From contig BSYO01000038.1 of assembly GCA_033239525.1 (NCBI GenBank), positions 6,761,041 through 6,825,040 on the forward strand: a stretch of 64,000 nt of DNA, in the 5' to 3' direction. This document shows, one piece after another, positions 26,401-41,400 of the stretch. The translations under genes and the position numbers were made by a program. The DNA is from Nepenthes gracilis. Lineage: Eukaryota > Streptophyta > Magnoliopsida > Caryophyllales > Nepenthaceae. The notes under the pieces are model-generated. The model did no database searches. It was not told where the DNA came from and was given only the letters and a program-made list of their open reading frames with translations. Each line of letters begins with the position of its first letter. The first letter of the stretch is position 1.

Positions 26401-29400
26401 GACAAGCTTCCAATTTAGTTAAAGAATCATTTTGGTTTACTTTTGCTTTGTAAACTCGTTTATATTAAATGGGTTTCCTCCCTGGTGGTAAGGAGACTAG
26501 CTTATAAGTGTGATTATGCTCAATCACAGCCATTTTTTCTTCCATAGTTGCAAGCCAATTAGGATGAGAAATAGTCTCCGATATTGATCAAGGTACGCTA
26601 ATGGAGTCTAAAGTAAACACAAAAGTTCTCTGTGAAAATGAAATGCCGGCATAAGATAATATGGCAAATAAATCATAATGTGCACATCTGCAATGATCCT
26701 TCTGTAATACAATTGCAAGGTCTAAGTCGTTTCTTGGATTAGGAATAGTAGTATTGATAGTCTAAATAATTGGCTCAATAATGGTTAGCTTGAGATTCAC
26801 TTTCAAAAAGGAACCAAGCATTTGATAAAAACCACAAACATATGTTTGAATGACCTATGGACATGGCATATGTGATAGTAGCGTAGAAGATACAACCTCA
26901 TGAACAACCTCATATATAATAATATTGTCCTCAGTAGGAATATCAAAGTTGGAATTGTTAAAGAGTGATTAACATAAAAGCATGTAGACTTATGAAATAT
27001 AATATCAAAAGATACCAGAAAATGTCACAACTCTGGTAAGAAACACCGATATTCCTTCTAAATACAAAGATATCTAAGACAAATGCAGCGCAAAGATTTG
27101 AGACCAAACTTGGTTACATGAGGCCAAATATCAAGGACATAGCATACACAATCAAAATTTTTTGTTAGAAGAAAATGTAGTGGCTTCCAAGAAATAACAC
27201 ATGATAAAGAATTTTTTTCTGAAAAACAGCTGATGGCATCTAATTAATAAAATATTAGATATCAATACTACATTACTCTAAAACGTTTTTGGTACTCCCA
27301 TGTAGAATAAGAGAGCTAGAGCAACCTCCATTAATTGTCTATTCTTCCTTTCTACCACTCTATTATGTTGGGGTGTATCAGGACAAGGCAACTCATGAAA
27401 AATCCTATGTTGGGATAGGAATAATGAAGAAAAAAAGCAAAAACATATTTGCGACTATTGTCACTCCACAAAATACTTATAAATGTAGAGAATCGGGTCT
27501 TAATTTCAATATGGAATGTACTGAAAATGTAGTATAACATATATCAATTTTTTATCAAATAGAGTAGGTAACTCATGAATAGTCATCAATAAAAGTAACA
27601 AAGTAATAAAATCCAACTTGGACGAAATTAGACACAATCCTTAGACATCCAATTATACTAATCTAGAAGGGCAAGAAGTGTGTGGATTTATGCGATGGTA
27701 ATATGACCTATAATGGTGTTGGCAAATTGTTATGACTCAAAAAATAAGTTAATAATAGACGTTAGAGTTGGACATTACCTTTTTAGACTAAAAAGACATA
27801 AATGACCTAACCGATAGTGAATATTAGGGGTGTAACAAGTCGCACTAGAACAAATAATTGGATTGAATTCTATATCGAACACATAGAGGCCTCTTATGCT
27901 AAGGCATCCTCTACCAACAACCTTTCTCGTAGTAAGGTCCCGAAACTCATAATAAGTGGAAAAGATTATTGCACAACAATTATATTGTTGAGTAAGCATA
28001 CTAAATGATAACAAATTAAATGGAAAATTCGACAAGTAAATAATCGATGAAAGATTTAAAGTCCGTGCCAAAAACATATAACGAACACCCTCAACCTTTC
28101 CTAATAAGCCATTAGCCAAAAAAAAAACATTTGAAATAGTGGAACCTAGCCAATAATTAGATAGGACACCTGTGAACGCAGTAAGATAATCTAAGGAACT
28201 AGGGTCAAAACCTAAGCCTGAGAGGACGCTAAGATAAGGCAGTTTGGTTAGCGGATTAAACAAGAGTAATAACATTCTAAGGAGTTACAATGGTTTTTTA
28301 TGTAACTGTCATTACTTATTTCGTGTATGACAAATCTACCACAATAAATACAAACTAATATCCTATTATTACCTCTTCCACAGTGATCATCGGATATGGA
28401 TTTAGAATCCATGAATAATATATACTCACCAGATTATACCACCAACATGATTGTCAACAGGACTACCAGAGTGCCAGATCTTCTTCCACTGGTGATGGGA
28501 GGAGAGATCAGCCACGAATGAATGAAAGAAAAGCAATGTGGAGAGCCTAGTAAAAATGATTGCAAAAGCAGCAGGATCTCCAAGCAAAGAGAGATTGACA
28601 GAGAACAAACAGGGAAAATTTAATGAACAACTGAGGAATAACAGTCGCAGCACAGTGCAGTAGAACAAATCAAAAGAGTGGTGGTCATTAGTAGAAGAAT
28701 ACAGCACTTTAGAGTGGAACCAGTGCATAGGTTGGCCGTGTAGGAGAAATCAAGATAAGTTCCACAAACAACTAAGGAAAATGATAAAACTCATCATATA
28801 TTGCACAGAAACATGAAGTGACCAGCACGATAACACCTAAATTAGGAGAATTGATGACAACACACAAAATTTAGTGTTTCCTGTGAATGCTCATGCTGTG
28901 GATTTCAGTGCACTTATCATGAAGAGATTGAGAAATTTCTCTAAGGCTTTTTTCCATAGATGGGTGGCACACCCTTGACCCAAGAAAAAAAAATTCACCG
29001 CTAGGTTGTAGAATGTAACTCTTTGATATCATGATAACATATAAGTGATGAAGAGAAGGAAAACCCCACACTAGGGTTAGGTTCATTCACATCTATATAT
29101 AGGATTATTTACAAGTTTCAATTATCCTAAACTACCTTTATAAAGAATATAGCATAGTATATCCTGAGACATATACTAATAGTATATCCTAACATTTTCT
29201 AAGTTCTTCCATTTCCAAAAATGAAAAGGGAAAAAGATGCATGTCTTCTCTTCAGACCTGCATTCCCTTCAGGCATTTTATGACATCATTATTGGGGGGT
29301 GGGGATGATGACATAAGATTTGTGTAATTATTTTTGCCAAGTTATGATTAATATTGATATGACATTATCTATCCATGTAATATCTGTACGATTGCGCCAT

Positions 29401-32400
29401 TTATTCTCTGTAAATAAGAACAACTCTGGCATATGTGGTTTGCCTCTTAGATGGCTTAGGATTTGCCAAATAATTGGAAAAAGCTGGGGATGACCTCTTA
29501 AAGTTAATTATTGGAATGATTGGCTTCCATGGAAGGTAAATGTTAGTGTATGCTTTGAAATTGCTTTGCATTTTGCAAGGTTTGTCCTGCTCAGATGACT
29601 GGCCACTTTTTACAGAGATAATTGCTCAAGCTAATAGGCAATTCAGGCTAGAAAACTATTAGTATAGAGTCCTTGCTTGAAATATTTGGTTTCTGTTCCC
29701 CTTTGTTTTGACTTCTGAAACTTGCACACGGTGCTGACAGTGGCCTTCAATCCTGATGCCTTGCCAATCATCCATGTCAGCTTAAATGCTGCATAAATTC
29801 TTTGTTAGGTTATTTGCAATTCTAGTTGGCTTGTCTTATGTGTGGTTTGTCTGTGATTATATCTAGTAGAGTTTTCTGTGTTATTAGTATGATGAACGAG
29901 TCTGAGAAAGCAATGTCTCTCTGAAGGTCTCCACAATAGGTTCCTGTGTCACTCTCTATCATAAATTCAAAATCGGAATTATAGAGATTTTGATTTTTCT
30001 AATACTTAAGGCTGTTGTGCTCCTGCAAGATGACCTTAAGAACCAACTTTGGCTTGCTAGGTTGTTCTAACACAAAACATGTGCAAGGTGGAGCCATCTT
30101 TAACTCCACTGGTATTTCAATACACCTGTATTATCTTGTTGTGTAGGTGAGAGGAACTTGGAATAATTCTGGATGTTGCACTGGTAATTGGTGATTTTCA
30201 GTTGAACAATTTTCAAGATATGCAAATGGTGGTGGCCTGCCTAGTAAAATAAGGGTGATAATAAAGGGTTTATATATTTATTTATTGATAAAGTGTTTAT
30301 AATTTATTTATGTATGTATGTATTTAATGGCTTCATTGAATCTATAAAGAAAGTTTGATTCAAGATATGCTTTTGCTTTTTTTTCAATTTTTCTTTTTTT
30401 CCTCTTCTTTTCAAAAATGACTTTTTTACGTAGGGTAAAGTTATGTACATCTAATCTTCCACCAGCCCATGACGTGGGAGCCTTGTGCAATTGGCAACCC
30501 CCCCCCCTTTTTTTTTTTTTTTTTTTGGGATGATTATACAGACTGTTGATTTAATAAACTAGGTTCTTAATTTTGTTCTACCATCTTATATATTATTCTG
30601 CCCTGGCTGCTCTCATTACTTTTTGCTGACCTTTCACTTCACAGATATGACCTCTTGCACAATGCCCATCTTAATCTGGAAGGAGTGGACGAGCTTTTTA
30701 AGGTCGTTCAGGTGAGTGTTAAATACATAACTCATTTCGTGAGTCAATGCATCTCTGGGGTTCTCTCAACTGTTTATACAATAAATCTTTCTACTACTGG
30801 AATATTCACTCTTGAAGTTATAATTAGAAGAGAGTGGACTGGGCCCTCTTAATGCTATTCAATCTGCTACCATGCCTAGTGAAATATCAAGTTAATTTGA
30901 TGATCATAACAATTCTCTTCCTGATCACTTGCATATATGGTTTCAGATACTTGCAGATGGTGTGATCCCCAATGAGTATGGAATTAATCCCAAACAAAAA
31001 CTGAAAGTAGGCTCAAAGGTAAATTCTATGTTGAAATACTGGATGGAAAGTTTTGTTGGTGTGACAACGTTATAAATCATTCTCTTCTGTTTGTGAAGTG
31101 CTAATAAATGTATAGGTCAATTGTTTATTGAATGGTCAAGTAGGATAGATATACGCATGAAAATAATTTGATATCATTAATAGTCTTAGATTCCTGTAGT
31201 CGTGAATTAAAGATTTCATTTGGCTAAATAAATAGGATTGGGTTAAGTGTGGGTTGAGTTCAATTCTAATTTCAAATAATTGGTCACTGAGTTTTGAGCT
31301 GATTTTAGTTAATAATTTTATATCTAATACGAGAATGAGAAGATGAATGCCTTCATTGATGAAAAAAGGGGAAATGGAATCTTAAAAGACGAGAGAAAGT
31401 CCAGTGCCCAATAAATTGAAGAACATGTAATATATTATAGAAAGTCTCTTTGACTCATTGTGGATATATTCTTCTTCCAGCGACAATATAAATGGGATGC
31501 CATTAATTTTTACATTTCCATGAACACTGATATGTTAGGTGCTAACTGAAACATACTTGTAGAAAGTATGTTTACTATCTGCTATTGTGGTAACATTGTC
31601 TGCTTAGAAAAGACAAACTGGTATAATCTTAAACCCCTCTTTATTGGAGTTTGCACATTGCTAATACGGAATTTTGTATTAAAATCATCATCTGATAAGT
31701 TTTCATGAAACTAATTGTTTGCAATGCAGATTGCTCGTCGTTTATTGGGTAAAATTTTGATTGATCTAAGGAATACTCGTGAGGAAGCAATTAATGTTGC
31801 TGAATTGAAGAGTAACCATAACCAAAGTTCTACATCAAGTAAGAAAGATAAAGAGTATCGGACAAAGCCTCAAACCAGGAATGAAGATGTGAGGAGAACT
31901 AGTACGGCAAGTGATAAATCAATTGATCAGGAGGAGGATGATGATAAAGAGACTGAATATCGCTTGGATCCAAAGTGCATATGCAAATCCTATAATTTTC
32001 ATTTGGTTTCTTTGTCAACACATGTTATTAAACATTTTAAGGATACAAAGGGCATCGTGGCCTAGATTTTCTTTAAATTAATCTAAGATCTTTTTGTTAT
32101 CTTTTGTTAGGTATGCTAATGTGAAGTCGCCGGAGCGTCATGTGCGGACACGGCTATATTTTACATCAGTGAGTTATCTTCTTAGTATTGTTTATTCCCT
32201 CCACGTAACAAGTCCTTTTAGAATATGATCATCTAAGGGTCTTGACACTCGCATACTTGCACATGTACACTTACAAATATATCCACTCCACATATATTTT
32301 GAAATTTCTTCGAAAAAAAAAAAATATTTTGTTGGAAGGGGGATTATGACCAAGGTTCTAGCCATCTTTACCTAGATATCACAATGAGAAATGAGTACAA

Positions 32401-35400
32401 ACTATCACTTTCTACTAGTTAATGTGTGAATTCACAAAGGAATCAAATGCCTTCTCTTGGTTATACATATTTGTGGTGGTTGATAGATGAATATGCATGC
32501 TATTATTATTTATTAGATTTGGTGATTATATGAGGGTGAATGTTACCGTGACAATAAGATTACCCTAGTGACATGGAGGTTATTGGTACAAACAAAGGAA
32601 ACAACTTTATGCAATGAAAGGATAAGGCTGCATATACCTATCCCTCCCTAGTCCTATGATGTTGTGGCTCTTGTATTGGGCAACCGCAAAATTTAGATAT
32701 TTATTATTGTTAGCTAGTATGTTTTATTTGAAGAAATATTGTTTTTAATATGGTTCTTTATATATAAGGTGCTTATTTAGGAGATCTTAATTAACATTAT
32801 TTGAATTTTGTTATGGCTTGGTGTCCAAATCAATTGTAAGCCAATTGAAGGCTCCCTAACCCTATGTTTTAATTATGGGACGATGAAGTCATGTTTACCA
32901 GAGTTGTCCCTCTTCTGATTTCCTTCCATGGTTTCCTGTTGTTCTTTCCCTACTTTGTCAAATTTCTATCAATTTCATCTAATTCTCATTCCCAATTCAT
33001 CTAATTTCTCATTTCCTTCAATTTCTCATCTAAATTTTTCAAATAAAATCAAAATTAAGTAAGTCTTAAATCACTCTAATTTAGAATGTCCTTGATTTCC
33101 ACGTCAAATAGTGAGCGAATTATACTTTTTCACGTGAGACAAGATAAAGAACTTCTCGTGCTCAATGTTAAGAGAAAAGTCGAATGACCTAGAAAATGCA
33201 TAGTGATGCAACACTTGTTTGATTATTCCCACGAGTCTTCTTCTCCTCTATTGCACTAAATTAGTGACTTAAATTGGTTCAAAAGTAAAGAAACACTTGT
33301 ACCAAGATTACTTAAATGACTCACGAGATCGATGATGTGGAATATTTGAGATTCAATTGAGGGGCAAAATAAAATCAGAAATATAATTTTGATAGATCAT
33401 CGAAGAAAACCAAAAGGACCGAAACAAAGATTTAGAATCGAGGGTTGGAGGTAATGTATATCATGTCAAAATTAGTATAAATGCCTCTCAGTTAAAAGGT
33501 TTTTTCCCTAATTATCGCATATTACAATTTTACACATTTCTAAATTACATCTCTAATTATAATAATGGTAATCAATTATAATAAATCAGAATCACCTAAT
33601 TAACTTAAATATATACAATATATAAATGAGGACTTCATACAAATCCAAAAGAATCATGTATGTTATATCCTACTAATAGATCTTTACATATCTTAGATGT
33701 TAGGAATTTATTTATAAACAATGTTATGTAGGAAGAGGCTTTCTTGGAGAAACCACATTGGTTTGTTGCTCATGGTAAGTCTTGGTTTATTTGTATGCTA
33801 TAAGAGTCATATGATTTGAACAGTCTCTACAAGCTTATCAGGTTTAGTGAAGTTGTGATTGAATATAGGCTCTCATTGTGGCAGTGATCACTCCGTATTC
33901 TATCGTCATTATACTGTTGGTTGTATTTTATTTGTATATAAAATGACATTATGATTACTAGCAGTGAAAATATTGGTATTGTAAATCTAAAGATGTTTCT
34001 TTGCAATGGGTTTTAGCCAAAGATTTGGTGAGTTTTTGATATTTTCTTCATATTAAGGTCTTGAATGTCATTCCGTCAATCTTCCTTTCCTAGAGGAAGT
34101 ATTCTCTGGATTTTTTATGTGATGTAGGTATTCTAGTTTTAAATGTTTCTAATTCACCCATGTAACCGGTTATAAAATTCTCTCCATGTGATAGGAAAAT
34201 TTTTACTGAATCAAAGCTATACCAGCAATTAGTTGGTAAGTTTAATAAATTGTTACATGTCCAAATGTTGTGAACCAATTTGTCATTTCCGTAAGTTCCA
34301 CATTGAGAGGTTGTAATATGTACTGTAAGATATCTTAAGTTAAGGCAAGATTTCCATACTCAAATTGAAGATTCTATGATGTTGGCTATGCCATGTGATG
34401 ATATGATCGAAAGTCTACTACATTCTTTTTTTTTTTTGTTAGAGGCAACCTTGTTTCCTAAAAAAGTAAGAAGTAGAATGTGGCAATCAAATCGGGTGTT
34501 GACTATAATATCCAAAGATGACACATGCTCTATGTGAAGTATTATAGCTTCGATAATTGTTGAAGATGTATGAATTTTGGCCTTCTCAATTGCAATGTGA
34601 TTTCAAATCCGGTGTTTCATGAGCACAAAGCATATAAATGTGGATTGCCTTTTGTGGTAGTAAGCTCCAACAAGGCTTATTTTACATCTGATTTGAGCAT
34701 CGGTTATTAGTTAGTAAACATTTTCCCGAAGTCATTATCTATAGTTCCAGTTTAATATATTTATAGCAAGCAAGGCATAACAATAACTATGCTTAAGTTT
34801 GAAGGAGAGTGCAGAATGCTATGTGCTTGTGTGTAAACCCTAATTACAAGGGTTTATTCATATTTAACTGTCTACTAGGCTCCCTATCTCTCCTCTTTTC
34901 TTTTGTTTACTTTACAATCCAAAAAGACACAAAGACAAACTAACTCTTAGACGAAACAAGATATGGAATTACTACACATACATAGGGTTTACTTGGAAAA
35001 TGAGGAAGGCACATGAAACAACATCCACCCATAGGGTTGAAGAGATCTTTCTGAGAAGAGAAGGTAATGAGACTTGCATGAGATTTTACCAATGGCAATG
35101 CTCCTGCAGTGCCAGACTTGATGGCTAGCTTTCTCCCGATAAAAAGGGGGTGGTGAAGGCTAAAGAGTGTATCCCGCAATGTTGGGTTCATTCTTTGATT
35201 CCTAATAGTCTAATGGAGAAAATATGTAAAGTTTTTGGCCCATTAGTATTTGAATTATATGCACTATTATTGTGCAAGGTGTTTGCTTGTATAACTCAAA
35301 TTGGATAGGATGTTGAATTGATGGCGTCTATTGATATATTTAGGCTGTTGGAACCAATGCTTATCACTGTTGTGCTTGTGTGTGGACAGTTTGGACTGCG

Positions 35401-38400
35401 TGGTCTGAAGGCATTCAAGGTATTATCCAGAGAATGAATGCCATGACCCTATGAAAAGAAATAAGGGGGCTGGCCACATCAGTCATCCATATTGGTGACA
35501 TCATCAAACCATGTTTTAGTAGTTAGTTAAATGTTTGTTAGTTGCTAGTAAGTGGTTAATTAATTTGTAATGTGCAGATATAATAGAAGTGAGGCTTAGA
35601 GGAAATTATTGGTTGTGATGACTTCGAGGATTCTATATAATAATTGATGGCCAAGTGGTGTATTGCGTTGCCTAAGTGCAATGGTTCCCTCCTCTCTGTC
35701 TAGTTTTTCTTACCTTTTCTATAAAGTCACTTTTCCTCTACCAAACTTCCCCTTCTCTTCACAAATTTTCTTAATTTACTTGTTATGATCTTGATTACTA
35801 TCAAGTAACATAGCAGTGGAAATTCACCTGGTGAAGGCTTATCATCTTGTTTGATTGTCTATCATGTATATCTCAAAGAGAGCCTGAGTTGGGGGCTCAA
35901 TTGACCGAATCAGAGTTATCAGTTCTGCAAGATTTGCAATTATTTTAACGTGGTGGTCCTCACATGCCCTTTCTGTTGTGCTGATTCTAATAGTGTAACT
36001 CTGGGAAATATTCAATGTGATGTGTTTGCCGACTTCTGCTTCTTTTTTTTTTTTTTTTTTTTTTTTGTTCTTTTTCCTCTGCTGCTTAATTTATTAAATT
36101 GGCTAAATAAAGAATATGGTATTATCTAATTTAATGAAAATTCCTGATTCAATCCAACTTCTCACCATGCCTCTCCTCGGAACCAGTTCAACTACTTCCT
36201 CAGGATATACGTGTAGTAGTTTGGGCTGTTATTTGGTTCATTTCCTAGAATTGTCACTGGTCTGCCACCAAACAAAACTTCCAGTGTGTTGTTTCATGAT
36301 CCCTTTCAGTAGGACCACACTTCCTAGTTTTCTTAATCAACATGAAGGGCTCTTCAAGAACTACAGATTTCAGAATGGGATTTCAGATATTAGAAATTCT
36401 GTGCTGAGGTTTTTAAAGTTTTCATTTTATCTACTATTCAACCATAAAGGATATTTTCATAACCATTTTGTCTAATTTTCATACGTTGTCCTTTTTTATT
36501 GATGATTGATTGATCGTTTAGCAAAACAATTTACATGTTAATCTTTTTCACTCTCTCACTCTCCCTCTCTCTGTCTCTCTTATACACACACCCACACACA
36601 CACCCACATACACACATATAGTAGTCTGTTATTCCAATATATTCAAAATGTTCATTTTGTGGAGTTCCTTTACGTGACATTCATCTTATCTTGCATTGTC
36701 ATATAATACAATTAATTGGTCTGTTGTTTTTTGTGACTCAATGACAGGAATCTCATATCCATTCGTTGATGAATGTTCTCCGTTATTGCAACTTGGATGA
36801 ATCTCTACAAGGAGAGAATAGCCTTGTTTGTCATAGTGCTTTGGAGCGATTGTTCAAAACAAAGGAGCTTGATTACATGAGTTACATAGTGTTGAGGATG
36901 TTTGAGAACACAGAGGTTGGTATATCTACACAAGTTGGTTTACATTGTCACTGATTTGAAAAACCTTTGGTGGGGCTGGGGGAGTTACTTCTTGTCCCCA
37001 TACTAGTTAGATATGTTAGTACCATTGCATTTTTTGTTCAATTTTGTTGGGCATCCTGGATTACTTCTGGATTTTCAAAGTAGATGAAGCTTTACCTGGT
37101 TGGCTTCAGTGAGGAAATATGAGTATTTTATTGTTCTGCCTTTTTCCATGTTATATCCAGGAGATATTATCTTTTGGTATGTTGGGTATTGAATAATCAA
37201 GGACTGATTCCAGATCCTTTTGGTTGGTTTCTACATAGGGAGCAACATGCTATAATGAGTATTATGGGAAAATCTTTATTTTGTGTGTTCGTGACTTAAA
37301 CGTGGGTGAAATTTGGGGCTGATCTCATTTAATCATGGGGTCTCATTTTGGTAACAACTTGCAAATACCCTGAGTGATGGTTTTGGAAAAAAACTGAGAA
37401 ATGTCTCACCCCGTCTAAAAAGCTTAAAGGAATCTAAAGGAACACCCGGACTATTTATCTACAGACAATAAATATTGCTGTGTATGCACTGCAAAATCTG
37501 TGGATGTTTGTCCTTTCCAATCTGCTTCTAGTACTAGTTCTAGACCTTAATCTTTAGGTTATTCCTACATGGAAAAAAAAACATGTAATGACATGTCATC
37601 CTGGAAGTCATAGATGTTAAATCCTATTATAGCACCTGCAATTCTTATTATGAATTTTTATTTAAGTGTATTTTTATCATTGTATTGCTAATATTATGGG
37701 TAATTGTGTATAGTGAACTGACCCAGGTAGGGAGTCTCTCTCTCCAGGTCTTCTCTTTTCTTCTACCTGGTATCAGGGCCGTCCCTAATTTGACAATAGG
37801 GTTTTCTTCTGCTTTCTGGTTCTTCTCTTTTCTGCTCTATTGTGTGGCTGATTTTATTCTGCATTTCGGTTTCAGCTAGATGTTCCACTGTACTTTTTTT
37901 CTGATTCGATGTTGCAGCTTTGTGGTCTGCAACTGTTCTCTGTTTTTATTCCATGTCAGCCTGATTTCAGCAGTTTGTCTGTATGGTTAAAGCTTTACAT
38001 ACACCATGGTGCCAACTTCAAAGCTACGTTCTAATCTTTAATTGTTAGCATAAATCCGCATTCAGTTTTGTGTGACCGTCAATTGGTCCTTTAGAAAGTG
38101 AGTCATGTGCTTCCTTTCTTAAACTATTTCTGCCCCAATCACAACTATTGGTGTATCCTTTCCAAATTACAGCTATGGAGGAGCAAATCCATATAAAGTC
38201 TGAAAAGAAGTCATCTTAATAGTCTGGTGATAGGTTGAATTATACCATCATTCAACTAAAGTCAACCATTTACACCATTGAGTTGGCTTCCGTACCACCA
38301 TGCATCTTAAATATGTTTCCGGGCATTGATTAACTCTTTTTGTTTGCTCATCCATTTGTGATTGATAAGATGTGCTCATATAGAGCTTGGTTTCCATACT

Positions 38401-41400
38401 AGTCATCAATAATTTCCAAAACAACCCCGTAAACACCTTATCTCTATTTGATACTATACTAACAAATACTCAGTGAAGTTTAACCACTCGATTCAAAAAT
38501 AATTTAGCAACTTTACTTACTATAAAAGGATGAAGTGATGGTAAGAAATGGCCATACTTCCTTAATTTGTCTACCATTACTAATATTGTATCCTTCTCAT
38601 TTGATTTAAGCAATCCTTTGATGAAGTCCATTGTGACATGACTCCAAGAGTATAATGGAGTAGGCAGAGACCGTAAAAGACTTGGATAAGTTGTCCTTTT
38701 GCTTTTATTCCTTTGGTAGACTTCACATAAAAGCACCAACTCTTCTGTCTGTTGAAAAAGTTTTGGCCAAAGGAAGAACTGCTATGCTCATTTATAGGTG
38801 GCTGCAACATCCAAATGACCTCCATAACTTAATACATGAATTGCCAATAAAAGCTTCTGTCTCAATTCAGTAGAACTACCAATACGCCACCTTCCTTTGT
38901 ACTTCAAAATTCCTTTGTAGATGGTAAACTGTGGGTGAGAGTCAGGACTAATTAATAGTGCTGTCATGATCTCATGTATCCTGGGATCATTCACATAGCT
39001 ATGCTCTATGTCAAGCTTCCATGTAGGTATCACTATGGATATAGCTTTACAACTTCTTGGTCTTCTATCCTTCTTGATAAAGCATCAACCACCACATTTT
39101 CTCTACCCTTTTTACACAGAATCACATAATTTAAACCTAATAGCTTGGATAAGCTTCTTTATTGTAATAGTGAAGTTGCCTTTTGCTCTAATAAATGCGT
39201 AATGCTTTCTTGATCCATCTTGATAATAAATTGGTGATCCAATAAGTAATGTCTTCATTTAGAAATTGTCAACAAGATTGCTAGTAGTTCCTTTTTGTAC
39301 ATTGATAAGCCCATATTTTTTTGCTCTAAAAGTTTTGCTGATATAGACTATAGGATGACCTTGTTGCATTAGAATAGCTCCCATACATTTGGTTGAAGCA
39401 TCAGTTTCAATCACAAAAGGTAGATTACAATCTGGTAAAATCAAAACAGGCACCTGAGTTATAGCCGTCTTCAGTTGCTGGAATTCTTCCTCTGCATCTT
39501 CATCCCATTTGAATGTGTTTTTTTTTTCAACAAGCTTGTCAATGGCCTACTTATAACACCATAATTATTTACAAACTTTTTATAGTATCATGTTAATCCT
39601 GGAATCCCTTCAATGCCTTGACATTAGTAGGAACCAGCCAAGAACTCATGGCTTCAATCTTGCTAGGATCTGTTAAAACTCCTTCCTTAGAGATAATATG
39701 GCCCAGGTATTCCACTTTATTTTGACCAAAAGAGCATTTGTTTCTCTTGGCAAAAACAGAATGCTGGCTTAATGTGAGGAACACAATTTTAAGGTGTTCT
39801 AGGCGAGTTTCCAAGGAAAGGCTATATGCAAGAATGTCATCAAAGAAGACTAACACGAAATTTCTTAAGGTTGGAAAATATGATTCATCAAAGCTTGAAA
39901 AGTAACCGGAGCATTAACAAATCAAAAAGGCATAACTTTAAACTCATAGTGTCCTTAGTGTGTTTCAAATCTATTTTAAACATGTCTAGTTCATATATTC
40001 TAATTTGATGATAACCTAATTTTAAATCAAATTTGGAGAATATAGATGACCCACTTAGTTCATCAAGTCATCTATAATTGGTATAAGGAATTTATTTTTG
40101 ATGGTCATTGAATTTAATTGTCGGTAGTCTACACAAAGTGTCCAAAAATTATCCTTCTTTTTTTCTAACAAGATAGGGGATGCAACTAGGATAGAACTTG
40201 GTTCTATTAGTGATGATTTAATCATTTCAGCAACTTGTCATTCTATTTTGTTATTTTGAATGTGGTTGTGTATATGAGGTCTCAGGTTTACTGGTTTGTG
40301 GCTAGGTTGCAAAGGAATTTTCTGGTCAAAGGGTTTTTAGGTGGTAGATGACTTGATTCGTCAAAAATGTCTTGAATTCAAGAAGCAATACCTTATCTTG
40401 AGTTGTGGAAAGATAGAACAGTTGTCTAACAAATCCTTCACCATTGCATATCTGTTTCCTTGCCTCTTGTGCAATGATGCTCTTTAATGCAGCTTCTTTG
40501 TAATCTTAAAGCTCAATTGATTGGCCCTCCTTATTAAAACTTGATTTCAGTTGATGGAAATCAAAGAGAATGGGACTAAAGGTTTTCTTCCAATTCACTC
40601 CCAAAATCATATAAAAGCTTCCCAATTCCATCACTCTCAAATTTGCCTTGAAGGAATGGCCCTGCATCATCCAAGTTAAATCACAACACCTGGCTTTTTT
40701 TATGATTTTACTCCAATTGTCACTGCCCGAGGAGTAGTAGTCAAACCATCCTTGGCTTCTTTAAACACTTTAGGGCTCACAAAACTATTAGTGTTGTCGC
40801 TGTCCACCAATATAATTTATGGTTTCTTTTTGCATTCACCTAAGATTCTGATGGTGTTGTTCTAGGAGCTACCAACCAAATCTTGTAAAATGATCTCTTT
40901 GGTTTCTTATTCTTCATCTTGATTCTCTTCCAGATCCACATCATCGTCTTCCTCTTTTTCCATGTCCTCTTTCATTCTCAAACAATTGCTTTGCTTCTCT
41001 TTATACTTGTGCCCCAGAGTAAATTTCCCATTTACATCTGAAGCAAAGTCCCACTTCTCTTCTTTAATCAAGGGACAACATGGATGAAGGTTTGGATTGG
41101 TTCCAATTGTTGCTGTAACCACCAGTAATAGCAGCTCAGCTACTTTCATTCTTTTTAGGAGTCTTCGTATGAACTCTCACCCTTTTCCTCATCTCATCTA
41201 AATGCTGCTCCTGGAGTTTTGCCAATACAAAAGCTTTTGTTTGTGTTGTGGGTTTGTATAACTTCAGAATAGTTCTTAATTTCTCTTTGATTCCACTAAC
41301 AAAGTTGGATATGAAATAAGATTCTAAAAGTAATCCGGGATATGAGCTTATGATCCACAACTTCAAATCTTTCTTGATAATTTTCCATGCCATACTTTTG

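Larger units (their letters stand above)
24921..29194 (-). mobile_element. Antisense Ty1-copia element with short LTRs
   Basis: Left LTR 24921-25064 and right LTR 29032-29194 share GGAAAGAAAACCCCACACT-type and ATAGTATATCCTAACA blocks, with TGTTA...TAACA-type ends. A minus-strand primer site TGATATCAAAG lies at 29021-29031. Antisense coding remnants: protease plus GAG-pre-integrase at 27775-28275 ([19 protein letters not shown], and NIHYRLGHL corresponding to H-RLGH), integrase near 27300-27480, and RT to the left. The protease active site is altered and frames are broken. Candidate TSDs (TTTGT, TTTTC) do not match well. Confidence 0.82.

Noticed and set aside
31715..32065. 116-residue open frame as a separate gene
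   Set aside because: It is VIH exon l (31730-31974) plus flanking intron.
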